From: Streptomyces sp. NBC_01669
GTDB taxonomy: Bacteria > Actinomycetota > Actinomycetes > Streptomycetales > Streptomycetaceae
Direction: 5' to 3'
NCBI RefSeq assembly: GCF_026339735.1
Contig: NZ_JAPEQG010000001.1
Location: 5,208,001-5,272,000 of the forward strand
DNA length: 64,000 bases
Part shown: positions 51,479 through 59,083 of the stretch, piece by piece
Numbering within the stretch: position 1 is the first letter of the stretch
How the letters are laid out: each line of letters opens with the position of its first letter
Position numbers and translations under genes: made by a program
Notes under the pieces: generated by a model
Databases searched by the model: none
Seen by the model: the letters and a program-made list of their open reading frames with translations, nothing else
What the model was told of the DNA's origin: nothing

Positions 51479-52840
51479 GTGTCCGCGAATCCCGCGTCCG
51501 CCACCGCCGGCACCGCCAAGCCGTCCGGCTCCGGTTCCGGTTTCCGTATACCCAAGGTCCCGTTCTGGGCCCAGATCGTCGCCGGTCTCGTCCTCGGTGT
51601 GCTGCTCGGGTGGCTCGCCCGCAGCCAGGACATCAACTGGCTCTACACCACGCTCGACAAGGTCGGCCACATCTTCGTCCAGCTGCTGAAGCTGGCCGTC
51701 GCGCCCCTCGTCTTCTTCGCGATCCTGGTGTCGATCACCAACCTGCGCAAGGTCAACAACGCCGCCCGGCTGGCCACCCGCACGCTGCTCTGGTTCATGA
51801 TCACCTCGCTGATCGCGGTCGCCATCGGCCTCGCGATCGGTCTGATCACCAACCCGGGTTCGGGCACCGGTCTGACCCCGAAGGACGGCAAGCTGCCGGA
51901 GGGTGCGGGCTCCTGGCTCGACTTCCTGACCGGCATCATCCCGGAGAACGTGATCACCCCGTTCACCGAGCTGAACGTCCTGCAGATCGTCTTCATGGCC
52001 GCCGTCGCCGGTATCGCCGCGCTCCAGCTCGGCGAGAAGGCCCAGCCCATCCTCACTCTCAGCGAGTCGATCCTGGAGCTCCTCCAGAAGGCCCTGTGGT
52101 GGGTCATCCGCCTGGCCCCCATCGGCACCATCGGCCTCATCGGCTATGCGATCGCCGACTACGGCTGGGACCTGATCGGCAAGTACGCGACGTTCACCGC
52201 TGACGTCTACATCGGCTGCGCCCTGGTGCTGTTCGGTGTGTACCCGCTGCTGCTCGTCACCGTCGCCAAGGTCAACCCGGTCCAGTTCTTCAAGGGCGCC
52301 TGGCCCGCGATCCAGCTGGCCTTCGTCTCCCGCTCCTCCGTCGGCACGATGCCCGTCACCCAGAAGGTCACCGAGCGTCTCGGCGTCCCGAAGGAGTACG
52401 CGAGCTTCAGCGTCCCGTTCGGGGCGACCACGAAGATGGACGGCTGCGCCGCGATCTACCCGGCGCTGGCGGCGATCTTCATCGCCCAGATCTTCGATGT
52501 GCAGCTGGGTGTCGGTGACTACATCCTGATCGCGTTCGTCTCGGTGATCGGCTCGGCGGCCACCGCCGGTCTCACCGGCGCGACGGTCATGCTGACTCTC
52601 ACGCTGTCGACGCTGGGTCTGCCGCTGGAGGGTGTGGGTCTGCTGATGGCCATCGACCCGATCCTGGACATGATGCGTACGGCCACCAACGTGGCCGGCC
52701 AGGCACTGGTCCCGGTGATCGTCTCGGCCCGCGAGAAGATCCTCGACCTCGACGCGTACCACTCGGCCTCGTCCTCCCCGATCGACGACATCGAGGTGCG
52801 CGACGCGGAGCAGCGGGTGAGCGTGCCGGTCGCCGCATAA
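51479..52840 (+). CDS. DAACS-family dicarboxylate/cystine:cation symporter
   Basis: 453 residues. AGGAG precedes GTG 51479 by seven bases; ATG 51455 is also in frame. The protein has the DAACS fold with about eight helices and two re-entrant loops: IPKVPFWAQIVAGLVLGVLL, SRSSVGTMPVTQKV (hairpin 1 region), FGATTKMDGCAAIYPALAA (helix 7), and DPILDMMRTATNVAGQ (helix 8 substrate Asp/Arg/Asn). Members move dicarboxylates, glutamate or, in the TcyP branch, cystine. The Cys-rich leader upstream suggests cystine or another sulfur compound here. A perfect 18-bp terminator follows. Confidence 0.9.
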   Translation: MSANPASATAGTAKPSGSGSGFRIPKVPFWAQIVAGLVLGVLLGWLARSQDINWLYTTLDKVGHIFVQLLKLAVAPLVFFAILVSITNLRKVNNAARLATRTLLWFMITSLIAVAIGLAIGLITNPGSGTGLTPKDGKLPEGAGSWLDFLTGIIPENVITPFTELNVLQIVFMAAVAGIAALQLGEKAQPILTLSESILELLQKALWWVIRLAPIGTIGLIGYAIADYGWDLIGKYATFTADVYIGCALVLFGVYPLLLVTVAKVNPVQFFKGAWPAIQLAFVSRSSVGTMPVTQKVTERLGVPKEYASFSVPFGATTKMDGCAAIYPALAAIFIAQIFDVQLGVGDYILIAFVSVIGSAATAGLTGATVMLTLTLSTLGLPLEGVGLLMAIDPILDMMRTATNVAGQALVPVIVSAREKILDLDAYHSASSSPIDDIEVRDAEQRVSVPVAA

Positions 52841-52857
52841 CGACCACAGCTTCCGCC

Positions 52858-52897
52858 GAGCGCCCCCGGTCCGTCCGTCGACGGACCGGGGGCGCTC
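52858..52897. terminator. Perfect 18-bp bidirectional terminator
   Basis: The arms 52858-52875 and 52880-52897 are exact complements with a 4-nt loop, between the convergent transporter and methyltransferase genes. Confidence 0.85.
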
Positions 52898-52924
52898 GCC
52901 GTTGTGCGGGCGCAGGCCGGCACC

Positions 52925-53734
52925 TCAGGGAGCGGTGCCCGCGGCGACGAAGAGGGGGAGGGCGAGGAACAGCCGCCCGGTTCGGGCGCGTGCACGCTGG
53001 TCCGCGGTCCAGGCCGAGGCCTCCGCGGCGGTGAGGGCGCTTGTGTCCCTGGCCGCCTCTGCCAGTCCGGTGAGCATCGGCAGCGCCGCGGCGTCGGTGA
53101 GGACTGCCGTACGCACCTCCGCCACGACGTCCTTGAAGCCTGCGTCCAGCAGCAGATTCCGGTGGCGGCGGGCGGCCCGGGGGCTCGGTACGGTGTCGGC
53201 CCGCGCGTGCACGACGGCACGGGTGACTGAGGGGTCGTCGGAGTCGATGACGAAGGTGTCCCAGTCCTGTCCGATGAGGACGGCCCGCCCGCCGGGGAGT
53301 AGTACGCGCAGCGCCTCGCGCAGTGCGGCAGCGGGGTCGGTGAGGGCGTGGAGCACCTTGTCGGCGCGGTAGCCGTGCAGGGAGTGATCGGGGAAGGGGA
53401 GGGCGTACGCGTCCGCCCTCCGGATGTCCGCGCCTGGGAGCCGCTCCCGGGCGACGGCGACCATCCGCGCGTCGAGGTCCGCGCCGATGGCCCGGGCGCC
53501 GCGCGCGGACAGCTCGGCGACCGCGGTTCCGGTCCCGCAGCCGATGTCGACGACGGTGGTGTCCGCTCCTGCCCGGAGCAGTTCGTAGCTGTGCTGTCGG
53601 AGCGCGGCGGCGCCCGGGATCCGCTCGGCCGCATCGAGGAGCGCGGCGAGAGGCATGGCGGATGCGGTGGTGGGAGCTGTGGCCAGGGGTGCCGGCCGGG
53701 GTGCGGCCGGGGGTGTGGTCCGGGGCTTGTCCAT
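52925..53734 (-). CDS. SAM-dependent methyltransferase
   Basis: 269 residues from ATG 53734. Class I fold: motif I VVDIGCGTGTAVAEL, then IGADLDARMVAVARE, RADAYALPFPDHSLHGY and VLLPGGRAVLIGQDWD. This is the UbiE/small-molecule type. It is divergent from a MerR gene with only 28 bp between the two ATGs, so both messages may be leaderless and MerR probably controls it. Substrate unknown. Confidence 0.9.
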   Translation of the reverse strand: MDKPRTTPPAAPRPAPLATAPTTASAMPLAALLDAAERIPGAAALRQHSYELLRAGADTTVVDIGCGTGTAVAELSARGARAIGADLDARMVAVARERLPGADIRRADAYALPFPDHSLHGYRADKVLHALTDPAAALREALRVLLPGGRAVLIGQDWDTFVIDSDDPSVTRAVVHARADTVPSPRAARRHRNLLLDAGFKDVVAEVRTAVLTDAAALPMLTGLAEAARDTSALTAAEASAWTADQRARARTGRLFLALPLFVAAGTAP

Positions 53735-53762
53735 GGCCGCCAGGCTGCGACTTAATGTCGGC

Positions 53763-54164
53763 ATGAAGTCAAGCGAGGCGGGGACTCTGCTGAGCATCGG
53801 GGACGCGGCGGCGCGCTTCGGGCTGCCCACGCATGTGCTGCGGCACTGGGAAGCGGTGGGGCTCGTGACGCCCGCGCGGGACGGTGCGGGAAGACGGCGT
53901 TACGGTACGGACGACCTCACCCGGGTAGCGGTCGTCGTCCGGGCCAAGCGGGCGGGTCTCGGCCTGGATGCGATCCGGGTTCTGGTCTCCGCCGCGGACC
54001 CCGCCGAGCGTCGCGCGGTGCTCGTCGGCGAGGCGGCGCGGCTGCGCACCCGTATCGCTGCCGTGCAGGCCTCGTTGGACCTGGTCGAGTGCGCGCTGGA
54101 CTGCGAGCACGACGACTTCACCCGGTGCCCCCACTACCTCACGCACATGGCACTCGGGCTCTGA
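53763..54164 (+). CDS. MerR family regulator with Cys/His-rich end
   Basis: 133 residues from ATG 53763. The winged helix is standard (LSIGDAAARFGLPTHVLRHWE, RRRYGTDDLTRV). The last 25 residues contain C-x3-C-x-H-x5-C-x-H spacing (CALDCEHDDFTRCPHYLTH), similar to a metal-sensing end seen in some actinobacterial MerR proteins. TAATGT just before the ATG fits a -10 of a leaderless promoter. Probably regulates the divergent methyltransferase gene. Confidence 0.85.
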   Translation: MKSSEAGTLLSIGDAAARFGLPTHVLRHWEAVGLVTPARDGAGRRRYGTDDLTRVAVVVRAKRAGLGLDAIRVLVSAADPAERRAVLVGEAARLRTRIAAVQASLDLVECALDCEHDDFTRCPHYLTHMALGL

Positions 54165-54213
54165 GCGCCATGTGCGCATGCGACGCGACGTGCCCCGTCC
54201 CGTCCGGGGCGGG

Positions 54214-54960
54214 TCAGGGCTGCTGGAACCCGACCTCGGGGTTGTCCGGTGTCGGGCCGTCCAGGAGCGGTTGGGGCGTGCCCCGCAGATGGAGATCGAA
54301 GAAGGCCCCGACATAGTCCCGGGTGATCCGCATCGAGCGTTCGCCGGAGAGCGGTGCTTCTGGGTCGACTATGCCCAACTGGCCTCCCAACGCGGGGACA
54401 TCGGTGAAGGTGAAGTGGCCGGAGTCGGTGACGGTCAGCCAGCGCTTCCAGCCGTCCAGCTGCGCCCAGCCCTCGTCCCAGCTCTCGTCCTCACCGCCGG
54501 GATGGTGGTCGGAGGCGGTGCCGAGCATCAGGAACGGTCTGCCGTCGAGTCCGCCCGCAGGAACCGGGTCGAAGAAGGTGCCGTCCATGTCGACCCCGGC
54601 GCGCACGCGGTGGTCGGCGGCCATGGTCGAGGCGGTCGCGTTGCCGCCGATGGAATGACCGGCCATGCCGATCCGGTGCGGGTCGATCATGTGTGCGTGA
54701 CGCCAGGCCGGGTGACGGCCGGTCAGCCGGTTCAACACGAAGGAGAGGTCCTCGGCCCGCCCCGTGGCCACGGCTGCCATGCCCGTCGTCGCGGTCTGTT
54801 CGCAGGCGGCGCAGGTGAGCAGGCGCCCGCCGGGGAAGGTGGTGCCGGTCGACTCGTAGGCGTGGTCGACCGTCGCGACGACGTATCCACGGCCGGCCAG
54901 GTCCTCGGCCAGACCGGTGAGTGTTGTCCGCGGGGTGCCGAAGCCGGGGGAGAGCACCAC
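54214..54960 (-). pseudogene. Probable N-terminally truncated alpha/beta hydrolase
   Basis: From GTG 54960 the frame gives VVLSPGFGTPRTTLTGLAED, the nucleophile elbow IGMAGHSIGGNATA, and a late catalytic His (TDSGHFTFTD); relatives are PAF-acetylhydrolase/chlorophyllase-type lipases. In those proteins about 100 residues precede the VVLSPGFG strand. Here the frame continues only to an in-frame TAG at 55035-55037 without any start or ribosome binding site. The N-terminal third is therefore missing or was lost by deletion, unless a non-standard start rescues it. The catalytic residues themselves are intact. Confidence 0.6.
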
Positions 54961-55202
54961 CAGCGGGAACCGGCCGTGTGCCGGGCGATCGCCGTGGCCG
55001 TGGCCCGGCTGCGAGGACTGATCATGGTGAAGACGCTACGGATCCGGCCGTGCGGGAACATCGCGCGCAGGGGGGAACCGCTGTCCCACCACAGGGTGAT
55101 CCCGGGCTCCGGAAGACCCGACTTTCGTCGGGGGTATAACCGGCCACGCGGCGGCCGCGGAAGTCTTCTCCGCAGGACGGGCCAGGGGCCCGCGCCGTAC
55201 TC

Positions 55203-55216
55203 TTACCGAGGAGTAG
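55203..55216. promoter_or_regulatory. TetR operator candidate (weaker copy)
   Basis: TTACCGAGGAGTAG lies 27 bp before the TetR start and matches the perfect palindrome at 58141-58154 in 9 of 14 positions, including both TTAC and GAGTA halves. Confidence 0.5.
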
Positions 55217-55243
55217 GACAGTGGGGGCGGGAGGAAGTCGGAC

Positions 55244-55903
55244 GTGGGTGCTGTGAAGAGCAAACGGATGCCGCGTGCCGTGCGCGAGCAGCAGATGATG
55301 GACGCCGCGGTACAGACGTTCGGGCAGCGCGGATACCGGGCCGCGTCGATGGACGAGATCGCGGAGCTGGCCGGGGTGTCCAAGCCGCTGGTCTATCTGT
55401 ATCTGAATTCCAAGGAGGAGCTCTTCACCGCCTGCATCAAGCGCGAGGCGAAAGCGCTGGTCGCAGCGGTGCGATCGGGGGTGGAGCCGGGGCTTCCGGC
55501 GGATCGGCAACTGTGGGCCGGGCTGCGGGCATTCTTCACGCACACCGCGGAGAACCCGGACGGCTGGGCGGTGCTGCACCGGCAGGCGCGTACGCACGGG
55601 GAACCGTTCGCCACCGAGGTCATGGTGATGCGCGACGAGATCGTTGCGTTCGTGACGGGTCTGATCGGTGCCGCGGCCCGTGAGGCCCACCATGATCCGG
55701 CACTTCCGGACCGCGATGTGGCGGGTCTGGCGCAGGCCCTCGTGGGGGCCGCCGAGTCGCTCGCCGGCTGGGCGAACGACACCCCGGGCGTCTCGGCGAA
55801 GGAGGCCGCGGCCACGCTGATGAACTTCGCCTGGGCGGGTCTGGAGAACCTCATGCACGGCCGCCCGTGGCTGCCACCGAACAAGTCCGCCGGTCAGAGG
55901 TAG
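55244..55903 (+). CDS. TetR family regulator of the fatty-acid genes
   Basis: 219 residues from GTG 55244 behind GGAGGAAG. The helix-turn-helix is complete: REQQMMDAAVQTFGQRGYRA and SMDEIAELAGVSKPLVYLYL with NSKEELF. The C-terminal half is of the TetR_C type linked to acyl-CoA-responsive regulators. It sits next to the MaoC-FabG-thiolase group, like Rv0238 next to htdX-fabG4-fadA2 in mycobacteria, and operator-like repeats lie before both it and fabG. An acyl-CoA ligand is inference. Confidence 0.88.
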   Translation: MGAVKSKRMPRAVREQQMMDAAVQTFGQRGYRAASMDEIAELAGVSKPLVYLYLNSKEELFTACIKREAKALVAAVRSGVEPGLPADRQLWAGLRAFFTHTAENPDGWAVLHRQARTHGEPFATEVMVMRDEIVAFVTGLIGAAAREAHHDPALPDRDVAGLAQALVGAAESLAGWANDTPGVSAKEAAATLMNFAWAGLENLMHGRPWLPPNKSAGQR

Positions 55904-55913
55904 CGGCGGCCGG

Positions 55914-56777
55914 TCACGAATCCGGTCCCCCGCCGTCCCGCGTCGTCGACCCCGTGAGGTGGATCCGGCTGCCGCTGCGGAGCTGGAAAGCGGAGCCTGA
56001 GCCGTCCGCCGCGTACGTCACCGTCGCCGGAAGCAGGACCGGTGCCTTGAAGTCGGCGCGTACGGACCGGATCCGGCCCGGATCGTCGGCTTCGGCCAGA
56101 CAGCGGGCGACCGTCCACATGCCGTGCGCGATGGCCCTCGGGAAGCCGAACAGCCGGGCGGTCAGCGGGTACAGATGGATGGGGTTCCGGTCACCGGACG
56201 CCGCCCCGTAGCGACGTCCCAGATCGCCCCGGAGCCGCCACTCGGCGACGGCGGGGAGCTCGGCGGCAGGGGCCGCGCCGACAGCCGCGGGGGCGGCAGC
56301 GGTTGTGGTCCGGTGGCGGGACAGATAGCCGCTGCGCGATTCCCAGACCAGCTCATCGTGCGAGCGCGCCTCCGTCACCATCGTGACTTCGGTGCCACGG
56401 CGGTGCGGCGTCAACCCGCCTGCGTAGACGGTCAGTTCGAGCAAGTCCGTGGCGGGCGACGCCCGGTGCCGGGTGATCTCGATCCAGGTGTGGACCAGCC
56501 CGACGACCGGCAGCGGGAACCTGTGCCCGGTCATCAGCCGCATCGCGAGGGGGAAGCCCAGCACATGGGGGTACGTCAGCGGCAGCGGGCCCGACTCGCG
56601 GAAGCCGCAGATCCTGCTGTACGAGGCGAGGGCGCCGGGGGTGATGCGGACGTTTCCGGCCGTCAGCCGGTCGGCGGTGAGCGTGGCGCCGGACCGGCCG
56701 GCGCGCTTGAACGGGGACGTGACCGCGCCCCGCACGAGTGAGGCCGTCAGGGTCCGGGAAGGGGCAGCAGCCGTCAT
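55914..56777 (-). CDS. MaoC-like hydratase (HtdX-type)
   Basis: 287 residues. A double hot-dog protein: a degenerate N-terminal half (LASYSRICGF, LPLTYPHVLGFP) and a catalytic C-terminal MaoC half with YGAASGDRNPIHLYPLTARL and FGFPRAIAHGMWTV. It hydrates trans-2-enoyl thioesters. The start is 6 bp from the FabG stop, so the two form an operon; together with the thiolase remnant this corresponds to mycobacterial htdX-fabG4-fadA2. It ends 11 bp from the convergent TetR gene. Confidence 0.9.
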   Translation of the reverse strand: MTAAAPSRTLTASLVRGAVTSPFKRAGRSGATLTADRLTAGNVRITPGALASYSRICGFRESGPLPLTYPHVLGFPLAMRLMTGHRFPLPVVGLVHTWIEITRHRASPATDLLELTVYAGGLTPHRRGTEVTMVTEARSHDELVWESRSGYLSRHRTTTAAAPAAVGAAPAAELPAVAEWRLRGDLGRRYGAASGDRNPIHLYPLTARLFGFPRAIAHGMWTVARCLAEADDPGRIRSVRADFKAPVLLPATVTYAADGSGSAFQLRSGSRIHLTGSTTRDGGGPDS

Positions 56778-56783
56778 CGGACG

Positions 56784-58112
56784 TCACGCCCCCAGCAGGC
56801 TCTGGCCGCAGACCCGCACGACCTGGCCGTTGACGGCCGTCGACGCGGGCTGGGCGAACCATGCGGTCGTCTCGGCGACATCCACCGGAAGACCGCCCTG
56901 CGAGAGCGAGTTCATGCGACGGCCCACCTCCCGGATGAAGAGGGGAACCGCGGCGGTCATCTTCGTCTCGATGAAGCCGGGGGCGACCGCGTTGACCGTG
57001 ACGCCGTGGTCGGCGGCGGCGCGCGGCGCCAGGGAGCGGACCAGGCCGATGATGCCCGCCTTGCTCGCCGCGTAGTTCGTCTGCCCGTTGTTGCCCGCGA
57101 TACCGGCGATGGACGCGGTGGCGACGATCCGGCCGCCCCGGTTGACGGTGCCCGATGTGAGCAGGGCGTCCGTGGTGCGCAGCACGCTGTCGAGGTTGAC
57201 CTCGATGACCGGGGCCCAGCGGTCGGCGGGCATGTTCGCGAGCCGCCGGTCGCGGGTGATGCCCGCGTTGTGGACGAGGATGTCCAGGCCGGCGGGCGCC
57301 GCGGCGGCGATCCGCTCGGCGGCGTCGTCCGCGGTGATGTCCAGGGGCAGGGCGGTCGCGCCGAGCCGCTCGGCGGTGCGCTTCAACTCGTCGGCGGACT
57401 GCGGGATGTCCAGGCAGATGACCTGCGCGCCGTCCCGTGCCAGGACCGAGGCGACGGAGGCGCCGATACCGCGCGCCGCACCGGTGACCAGGGCGGTGCG
57501 CCCGGTGAGCGGCGCGGCCCAGTCGGTGACCGGGTCGGGCGCGGCGCCGGTGAGTTCGACGACCTGGCCGCTGACGTACGCGGACCGGGGTGAGAGCAGG
57601 AAGCGGAGCGTGGATTCGGCCGGGGCGACCGCGCCCGGTGTGATCCGGAGCAGCTGGACGGTGGTGCCCCTGCCGATCTCCTTGCCGAGCGAGCGTACGA
57701 AGCCTTCGAGGGCCTGCTGCGCTGCCGCCTGGTGATGGTCGTCGGCCGACGGCCGCACCCCGAGGACCACGATCCGTCCGCCCGGCGCCGACGAGCGTAT
57801 GACGGGGTGCAGCGCCGCGTGCACGTCCCCCAGCCCGGCGGCGGTGGCAACTGCCGTGGCGTCCAGGACGATTCCCGCCGGGCGGGCGGCCGTCCCGGCG
57901 CGGTCCGTCACCGGGAGGCCGGTCGCGGCGAGGAGTGCGGCGAGCTCGTCCGTGACCGAGGAGTCCCCGGCGGTGAGGTGCAGGAGCGGGCCGTCCAGCG
58001 ACTGGGTCTCCAGCGTCCAGCGGCGCAGCCGCGCGGGCTGCGGCAGCCCGAGCTTCCGGGTCAGAAATCGGCCGGGCGCTGTGCCGGTGACGTGCAGATA
58101 CCGGTCGGCCAT
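56784..58112 (-). CDS. fabG: High-molecular-weight FabG-type 3-oxoacyl reductase
   Basis: 442 residues, versus about 250 for ordinary FabG. Residues 1-200 are a degenerate flavodoxin/Rossmann-like extension; the SDR domain begins near 205 with TALVTGAARGIGASVASVL, NAGITRDRRLANM, the catalytic Tyr/Lys in TNYAASKAGIIGLV, and ends NGQVVRVCGQSLLGA. This is the FabG4 layout of mycobacteria, which reduces 3-ketoacyl thioesters with NADH. It is cotranscribed with the MaoC gene. A TTACTC/GAGTAA palindrome lies 28 bp upstream. Confidence 0.93.
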   Translation of the reverse strand: MADRYLHVTGTAPGRFLTRKLGLPQPARLRRWTLETQSLDGPLLHLTAGDSSVTDELAALLAATGLPVTDRAGTAARPAGIVLDATAVATAAGLGDVHAALHPVIRSSAPGGRIVVLGVRPSADDHHQAAAQQALEGFVRSLGKEIGRGTTVQLLRITPGAVAPAESTLRFLLSPRSAYVSGQVVELTGAAPDPVTDWAAPLTGRTALVTGAARGIGASVASVLARDGAQVICLDIPQSADELKRTAERLGATALPLDITADDAAERIAAAAPAGLDILVHNAGITRDRRLANMPADRWAPVIEVNLDSVLRTTDALLTSGTVNRGGRIVATASIAGIAGNNGQTNYAASKAGIIGLVRSLAPRAAADHGVTVNAVAPGFIETKMTAAVPLFIREVGRRMNSLSQGGLPVDVAETTAWFAQPASTAVNGQVVRVCGQSLLGA

Positions 58113-58140
58113 TGTCCGGACTCCCTGCTCGGTCGTAGAT

Positions 58141-58154
58141 TTACTCCAGAGTAA
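58141..58154. promoter_or_regulatory. TetR operator candidate (perfect copy)
   Basis: TTACTCCAGAGTAA, a perfect 14-bp palindrome, is followed by a half-site TTACTC at 58158-58163. It sits between the divergent fabG and thiolase starts and can control both. Confidence 0.7.
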
Positions 58155-58188
58155 GGTTACTCAACAGTCAGGAGCTGGTCGAGATGAG

Positions 58189-58660
58189 TTGGTCGAGTTG
58201 ATCCCCCTCGCTCTCCCGCAGCCGCGCCGGGTCGCGGTCATCGGTGGCAGCCGCATCCCGTTCGCGCGCTCCGACGGACCGTACGCACAGGCCTCCAACC
58301 AGGACATGCTCACCGCCGCGCTGAACGGACTCGTCGAGCGGTTCGGGCTGCAGGGGCAGCAGGTCGGCGAGTTCGTCGCGGGCGCCGTGCTCAAGCACAG
58401 CCGGGACTTCGATCTGGCCCGTGAGACCGTCCTCGGCTCGGCGCTCGACCCGCGCACCCCCGCGTACGACATCCAGCAGGCCTGCGGCACCGGTCTCCAG
58501 GCCGTCATCGCCGCCGCCGGCAAGATCACGCTCGGTGCGGTCGACTCCGCGATCGCGGGTGGCACCGACACCACGAGCGACGCGCCACTCGGCGTCAACG
58601 ACCACCTGCGCAGGCTGCTGCTGGCGGCCCGACGGGCGAAGTCGACCGGCGGACGGGCTC
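58189..58660 (+). pseudogene. Truncated FadA2-type thiolase (N-terminal third)
   Basis: The frame begins near TTG 58189 (AGGAG upstream) and gives RRVAVIGGSRIPFARSDGPY, then the active-site Cys block AYDIQQACGTGLQAVIAAAG and IAGGTDTTSDAPL, a good FadA2/acetyl-CoA acetyltransferase N-terminus. After LRRLLLAARRAKSTGG it diverges and stops at 58707. Thiolases run to about 430 residues and need C-terminal His and Cys residues that are gone. About 160 residues remain, so it is inactive. The break coincides with acyl-CoA synthetase sequence in another frame. Confidence 0.88.
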
Positions 58661-58921
58661 GCGCACTGGCGGCAGATGCGCAAGAAGCAGGGGGTGCCGA
58701 TCAGTGAACTGGTGGCGGACGAGGAGCTTCACGCCGGGCTTCAGCGGGCGGTCGACGAGGCCAACCGTCTGGTCTCACGCGCCGAGTCGATCCGTAAGTT
58801 CGCCGTGCTGCCGGTGGATTTCACGGAGGAGCGCGGGCATCTGACGCCGTCGCTGAAGCTGAAGCGGGACGCCATCGCACGGGACTTCGCGGCGGAGATC
58901 GAGGCGCTGTACCGGAAGTAG
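58660..58921 (+). pseudogene. C-terminal remnant of an acyl-CoA synthetase
   Basis: In a different frame from the thiolase, LAHWRQMRKKQGVPISELVA, NRLVSRAESIRKFAVLPVDF and LTPSLKLKRDAIARDF with the end IEALYRK give the last 85 residues of a long-chain fatty-acid-CoA ligase, without its AMP-binding domain. It abuts the thiolase break, so one deletion removed the rest of both genes and anything between them. Confidence 0.88.
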
Positions 58922-58959
58922 GCCACCACTGACGCCCGTTCGCGACTTTGGGCCCCACA

Positions 58960-59083
58960 CATACGTCCTCCGGGCCCAGTGGGTCTATGGGGGAGGCTGA
59001 ATCTCCGGCACTCTTGAGCCCGTTCAACCCGGATTGATGCCCCGCACCGCACTCCACGCCCGGATTGACTCGGAGGACGTATG
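58960..59083 (+). promoter_or_regulatory. Inverted repeat able to mask the M23 peptidase RBS
   Basis: CATACGTCCTCCG (58960-58972) is the exact complement of CGGAGGACGTATG (59071-59083), which contains both the GGAGGA ribosome binding site and the ATG of the peptidase gene. In an RNA starting before 58960 the two would pair, with a 98-nt loop, and hide the start. Confidence 0.5.
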
